Of a stretch of 9,441 nt of DNA, positions 6,583 through 9,441 are shown piece by piece (the stretch's first letter is position 1; each line of letters begins with the position of its first letter). The translations under genes and the position numbers were made by a program. The notes under the pieces are model-generated. The model saw nothing but the letters and a program-made list of their open reading frames with translations, ran no database searches and was not told where the DNA came from. The stretch covers positions 1 through 9,441 of the forward strand of contig VBAF01000176.1 in assembly GCA_005884705.1 (NCBI GenBank), read 5' to 3'. This DNA is from Alphaproteobacteria bacterium (GTDB lineage: Bacteria > Pseudomonadota > Alphaproteobacteria > Reyranellales > Reyranellaceae).

Positions 6583-8074
6583 ATGAGCGGTCGTCTCAGT
6601 CGACGTGGTTTCGTGGGCGGAGCGGCGGTCCTGTCCGGCTCGCCATCTCCTGTCGCGCGCCACGTTCGGCGCGACTCCGGCCGAGATCGGCGCCGTCGAG
6701 GCGATGGACTACACCGCCGCAGTCGATCGGCTGCTCGCCCACTGGCATCCCCAGGCGCTGACCGCCGCACCGGCGTGGATCGGCGAAGGCCCAGCTGAGC
6801 TGCGCCGCCTGCAGCAGGCGGCGCAGGCCGAGGCGAAGGAAAAGAAGGGCGTCGACGGCAAGCCGCTCAAGATCACTCGGCCGGTGCAGGAGCAGGCGCG
6901 CGAGCTGCGCAACTGGTGGGTCGAGGAGATGCTGGTGACCGACCAGCCGCTGGTCGAGCGCATGACGCTGTTCTGGCACAACCACTTCACCTCGTCGCTC
7001 GCCAAGGTCCGCTACGTGCCGGCGTTGTATCGCCAGAACGAGCTGTTCCGTCGCGAGGCGTTCGGCAACTTCGCCCGCCTGTTGAAGGCGGTCGCGCGCG
7101 ATCCGGCGATGCTGATCTATCTCGACGGCGTTGGCTCGGTCGCCCGCCAGCCCAACGAGAACTTCGCTCGCGAGCTGCTCGAGCTGTTCACGCTGGGCGA
7201 GGGCCATTACAGCGAGGCCGACATCAAGAACGCCGCGCGCGCCTTCACCGGCTGGTCGATCGAGCGCGAGACCGGCGCCTTCGTCGACCATCCGCAGCAG
7301 CACGACGGCGGCGAGAAGACGTTCCTCGGCCAGAGCGGCTCCTTCACCGGCGACGACATCGTCGCCATCCTGCTGCGCCATCCGCGCACCGCCGAGCTGG
7401 TCTGCGAGAAGCTGTGGCGCGAGTTCGTGTCGCTCGCCCCCGACCGGGCCGAGATCAAGCGGCTGGCGGCGATCCTGCGCACCGGTGGCTACGAGATGAA
7501 GCCGGTGCTGCGGGCGATGTTCTTGTCGCCCGCCTTCCGCGATCCGGCCAGCCGCGGCACGCTGATCAAGTCGCCGGTCGACCTGGTGGTCGGCTCGGTG
7601 CATCTGCTCGGCTTGCCGGTGCCGGAGAAGACTCAGCTCGTGCGCATGATGCAGGGGCTGGGCCAGCTGCCGTTCGATCCGCCCAACGTCAAGGGCTGGA
7701 CTGGCGGCGAGAGCTGGATCACGACCTACACGCTGCTGCTGCGCCAGCAGTTCCTGCGCCGCATGATCGAGGCCACGACCGTGTCGTCGATGGACGGCAA
7801 CATGACGAGCCTGCGGCCCGACCGGCGTGCCGACCGCAAGGCGCCGGCGCCGGCCGAGGGCATGCCGGCGATGGAGCCGCCGCGGCCGGTCGAAGGACGC
7901 AGCCTGCGCAACGCCAGCGAGGCCAAGCTCGGGCCGACGCTCGCCGGCGCCGATCCGGTGGCGCTGGTCCGCACGCTGCTGCCGCGTCAGCCGATCGACC
8001 AGGTCGAGACCGGCAAGGCGCCCGGCGCGATCGTCGCCGCGGCGATGCTCGATCCCGTCTACCAGCTCAAGTAG
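6583..8074 (+). CDS. DUF1800 family protein with Tat leader, frameshifted after the leader
   Basis: DUF1800 proteins are large, mostly helical, of unknown biochemical function and commonly paired with DUF1501 proteins. Translation should start at ATG 6583 and gives MSGRLSRRGFVGGAAVLSG, a twin-arginine leader (SRRGFV). The DUF1800 body is one frame over (+1), beginning near 6638 with ARHLLSRATFGATPAEI, the conserved family start. It continues through LVERMTLFWHNHF at about 6949-6987, QNELFRREAFGNFARLL, PNENFARELLELFTLGEGHYSEADI, AARAFTGW and LVCEKLWREFV to about 7434, and ends with the family's NVKGWTGGESWI. The body frame is open from 6605 (GTG) to 8074, about 480 residues, and looks intact. 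The leader is short and lacks a c-region, so some bases may be missing there. If the shift is real, no exported product is made efficiently. A sequence error is possible. It is 10 bases upstream of the DUF1501 start. Confidence 0.85.
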
Positions 8075-8084
8075 GGGGCAGGCC

Positions 8085-9167
8085 TTGGCGCGCATCCTCC
8101 TGCTGGTCGAACTGAAGGGCGGCAACGACGGCCTCAACACCGTCGTGCCCTACGCCGATGCGCACTATCGCCAGCTGCGGCCGGCGCTCGGCGTCGCCCG
8201 CGAGCGCGTGCTGCAGCTCGACGAGCGCGTCGGCCTGCACGAGAAGCTCGAGCCGCTGATGGAATCGTGGAAGGCGAGGGACTTCGCGATCGTGCAGGGC
8301 GTCGGCTATCCCGGTCCCAACCGCTCGCACTTCCGCTCGATCGAGATCTGGGATACCGCGTCCTCCTCGACCCAGACGCTGAGCGAGGGCTGGGTGGCGC
8401 GCGCCTTCGAGCACGCCGGCCGGCCGAAAGGCCCGGGCGTCGACAGCATCGTGATCGACACCAACTCGCTGCCGGTGATGGGGCCGGATCTGCGCACCAT
8501 CGTCATGCAGGATGCCGAGAACTTCCTGCGCCAGGCGCAGGCGATGAAGGACAATCCGCTGGTCAGCGACGGCGGCAATCCGGCGCTGCGCCATCTGCTG
8601 GCGGTGCGGCGCGAGGTCAATGCCGCGGCGGCCGGTCTGCGCGACAAGTTGCGCGCCGCGCCGGCGCCGGCGCAGGAATATGCGCAGGAAGGTCCGCTCG
8701 GCCGCGAACTCGATCTCGCCACCCGCATAATCACCGCCCAAGTGCCGGTGGTCGCGGTGAAGATCGCCTTGGGCGGCTTCGACACCCATGCCAACCAGGC
8801 GCCGACACATGAGCGGCTGCTCGGCCTGCTCGCCAATGGACTCGCGACCTTCCGGCGGAACATGGTCGCGGCTGGTCGCTGGGACGACGTGCTGGTGCTG
8901 ACCTATTCGGAGTTCGGCCGTCGCGCCAAGCAGAACGCATCGGGCGGCACCGATCACGGCACCGCGGCTCCCCACTTCGTGATGGGCGGCAAGGTAACGG
9001 GCGGGCTGCATGGCAGCTATCCGTCGCTCGCCGATTTGCAGGACGGCGACCTGCGCCACAGCGTCGACTTCCGTGATGTCTATTCGACGATCGCGCGCGG
9101 CTGCTGGGGCCAGCCGGTGAGCTTCGGCCAGCGCCAGGTGCAGACCCTGGGCTTCATTGCTGCGTGA
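8085..9167 (+). CDS. DUF1501 family protein (alkaline phosphatase/sulfatase-like fold), leaderless, TTG start
   Basis: This 360-residue protein is the usual partner of DUF1800. Family motifs, several with metal-ligand-type residues, appear in order: LLLVELKGGNDGLNTVVPYAD (5-25), GVGYPGPNRSHFRSIEIWDTA (72-92), GGFDTHANQ (230-238), LTYSEFGRR (272-280), GGTDHGTAAPHFVMGG (287-302) and VDFRDVY (327-333). The family is related to the alkaline phosphatase/sulfatase superfamily, but no substrate is established. The start is TTG 8085, preceded by a GGGGGCAGG ribosome site; upstream in this frame is only antisense-like sequence within the DUF1800 gene. Most relatives begin with a Tat leader, and this one begins directly at the first beta strand, without any signal. 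Either the protein stays in the cytoplasm or it is exported together with its DUF1800 partner. The C-terminus looks complete. Confidence 0.88.
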   Translation: MARILLLVELKGGNDGLNTVVPYADAHYRQLRPALGVARERVLQLDERVGLHEKLEPLMESWKARDFAIVQGVGYPGPNRSHFRSIEIWDTASSSTQTLSEGWVARAFEHAGRPKGPGVDSIVIDTNSLPVMGPDLRTIVMQDAENFLRQAQAMKDNPLVSDGGNPALRHLLAVRREVNAAAAGLRDKLRAAPAPAQEYAQEGPLGRELDLATRIITAQVPVVAVKIALGGFDTHANQAPTHERLLGLLANGLATFRRNMVAAGRWDDVLVLTYSEFGRRAKQNASGGTDHGTAAPHFVMGGKVTGGLHGSYPSLADLQDGDLRHSVDFRDVYSTIARGCWGQPVSFGQRQVQTLGFIAA

Positions 9168-9186
9168 GCTCGCCGCCGTGATGGCC

Positions 9187-9239
9187 CTCGCGTCGCGCAG
9201 CGCGGTCGTGTGGGCCGCCAGCGCCCGGATGGACGCGAG
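9187..9239. terminator. Inverted repeat in the convergent gap, weak terminator candidate
   Basis: CTCGCGTC (9187-9194) and GACGCGAG (9232-9239) are perfect 8-base inverted repeats around a 37-base GC-rich loop that can fold further. They lie in the 92-base gap between the DUF1501 stop and the convergent transporter stop. There is no T-run and the loop is long, so this is a weak call. A second small palindrome, CTGATC...GATCAG, lies at about 9242-9263. Nothing else is seen in this gap. Confidence 0.25.
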
Positions 9240-9259
9240 TGCTGATCGGGGAGCGCTGA

Positions 9260-9441
9260 TCAGGCGCGACGCATCATCTCGTCGCGCACCGAGCCGCGCT
9301 CGGCTTCGATGCGGATGAACCAGATCAGCAGCGCGGCGATCACTTTGATCGCCACCGGCAACACGATGTAGACGATGATCAGCGCCGTCTTGTCGTAGTG
9401 GCCGTGCGCCGGGTTGAAGCCGAGCAATTCCGCCACCGGCA
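9260..9441 (-). CDS. C-terminal end of a probable MFS transporter (GPH/MelB-like), cut by window edge
   Basis: The last 60 codons of a minus-strand gene end at TGA (9260-9262). The translation includes AELLGFNPAHGHYDKTAL, then a hydrophobic helix, LIIVYIVLPVAIKVIAALLIWFI, and a basic tail RIEAERGSVRDEMMRRA. A final helix after a GYDP-like periplasmic loop, with a short arginine-rich cytoplasmic tail, resembles the end of MFS_2 (sodium/sugar-symporter-like) transporters. Another polytopic membrane protein remains possible because no diagnostic motif is in view. It converges on the DUF1501 gene and is probably unrelated to that operon. Confidence 0.55.
   Translation of the reverse strand, partial: PVAELLGFNPAHGHYDKTALIIVYIVLPVAIKVIAALLIWFIRIEAERGSVRDEMMRRA

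Noticed and set aside
6596..9059. Long minus-strand frames (6596-8140 and 8067-9059) opposite the DUF1800 and DUF1501 genes.
   Set aside because: Shadow frames created by the codon bias of the opposite strand; no start context and no domain.
9240..9263. Direct GCTGATC repeats and a CTGATC/GATCAG palindrome near the transporter stop, considered as an operator or attachment site.
   Set aside because: Too short, partly within a stop codon, and no integrase or regulator is nearby.
1..9441. Searched by eye for tRNA genes, CRISPR arrays, transposases, insertion-sequence ends and phage genes.
   Set aside because: None seen; the window reads as ordinary densely coded chromosome.

Overview
This GC-rich window (roughly two-thirds G+C by eye) looks like chromosomal DNA of an alphaproteobacterium, perhaps of the Rhodospirillales/Hyphomicrobiales type. 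The basis is the codon bias toward G/C third positions, the MVIPLYDNDPF-type rhomboid start, the ECF sigma factor type, and the ECF/anti-sigma/DUF1800/DUF1501 gene order. The genus assignment is only a guess. No tRNA, rRNA, CRISPR array, insertion sequence or phage gene was seen. Coding is dense and no stretch above 100 bases lacks a gene.

Left part (1-2213): a minus-strand pair holds a DHA2-type MFS exporter (69-1496) and, 28 bases downstream of it, the first 13 codons of an exported, probably Tat-dependent protein cut by the window edge (1-40). Diverging from the exporter is a rhomboid protease gene (1495-2175). The two divergent start codons overlap inside one CATG, so there is no room for a conventional intergenic promoter. 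A perfect hairpin (2188-2206) separates the rhomboid gene from the convergent operon that follows.

Middle (2214-4822, minus strand): a two-gene operon encodes a gamma-glutamyltransferase-fold amidohydrolase and, overlapping its last 25 bases, a periplasmic ligand-binding protein of the branched-chain amino acid/amide (Peripla_BP_6) type. No permease or ATPase accompanies it. The hydrolase keeps the autoprocessing/catalytic threonine, but nearly every residue that holds the gamma-glutamyl group in E. coli Ggt is replaced, so its substrate is probably not glutathione. A plausible promoter lies at 4849-4876.

Right part (4923-9167, plus strand): a five-gene transcription unit holds an ECF sigma factor, a single-pass anti-sigma factor without zinc-binding residues, a membrane-anchored Spy/CpxP-like protein, a DUF1800 protein and a DUF1501 protein. 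I read it as an envelope-stress-type regulatory module driving, or embedded with, a DUF1800/DUF1501 pair of unknown function. This is the window's best candidate for an undescribed system. Two of the genes are frameshifted in the sequence as given. The sigma factor lacks about ten residues between regions 2.1 and 2.2 and changes frame there. The DUF1800 gene has its Tat leader in one frame and its body in the next. Both shifts have the same direction, which suggests either a decaying locus or sequence/assembly errors.

The right edge (9260-9441, minus strand) carries the last 60 codons of a probable MFS transporter, converging on the DUF1501 gene.
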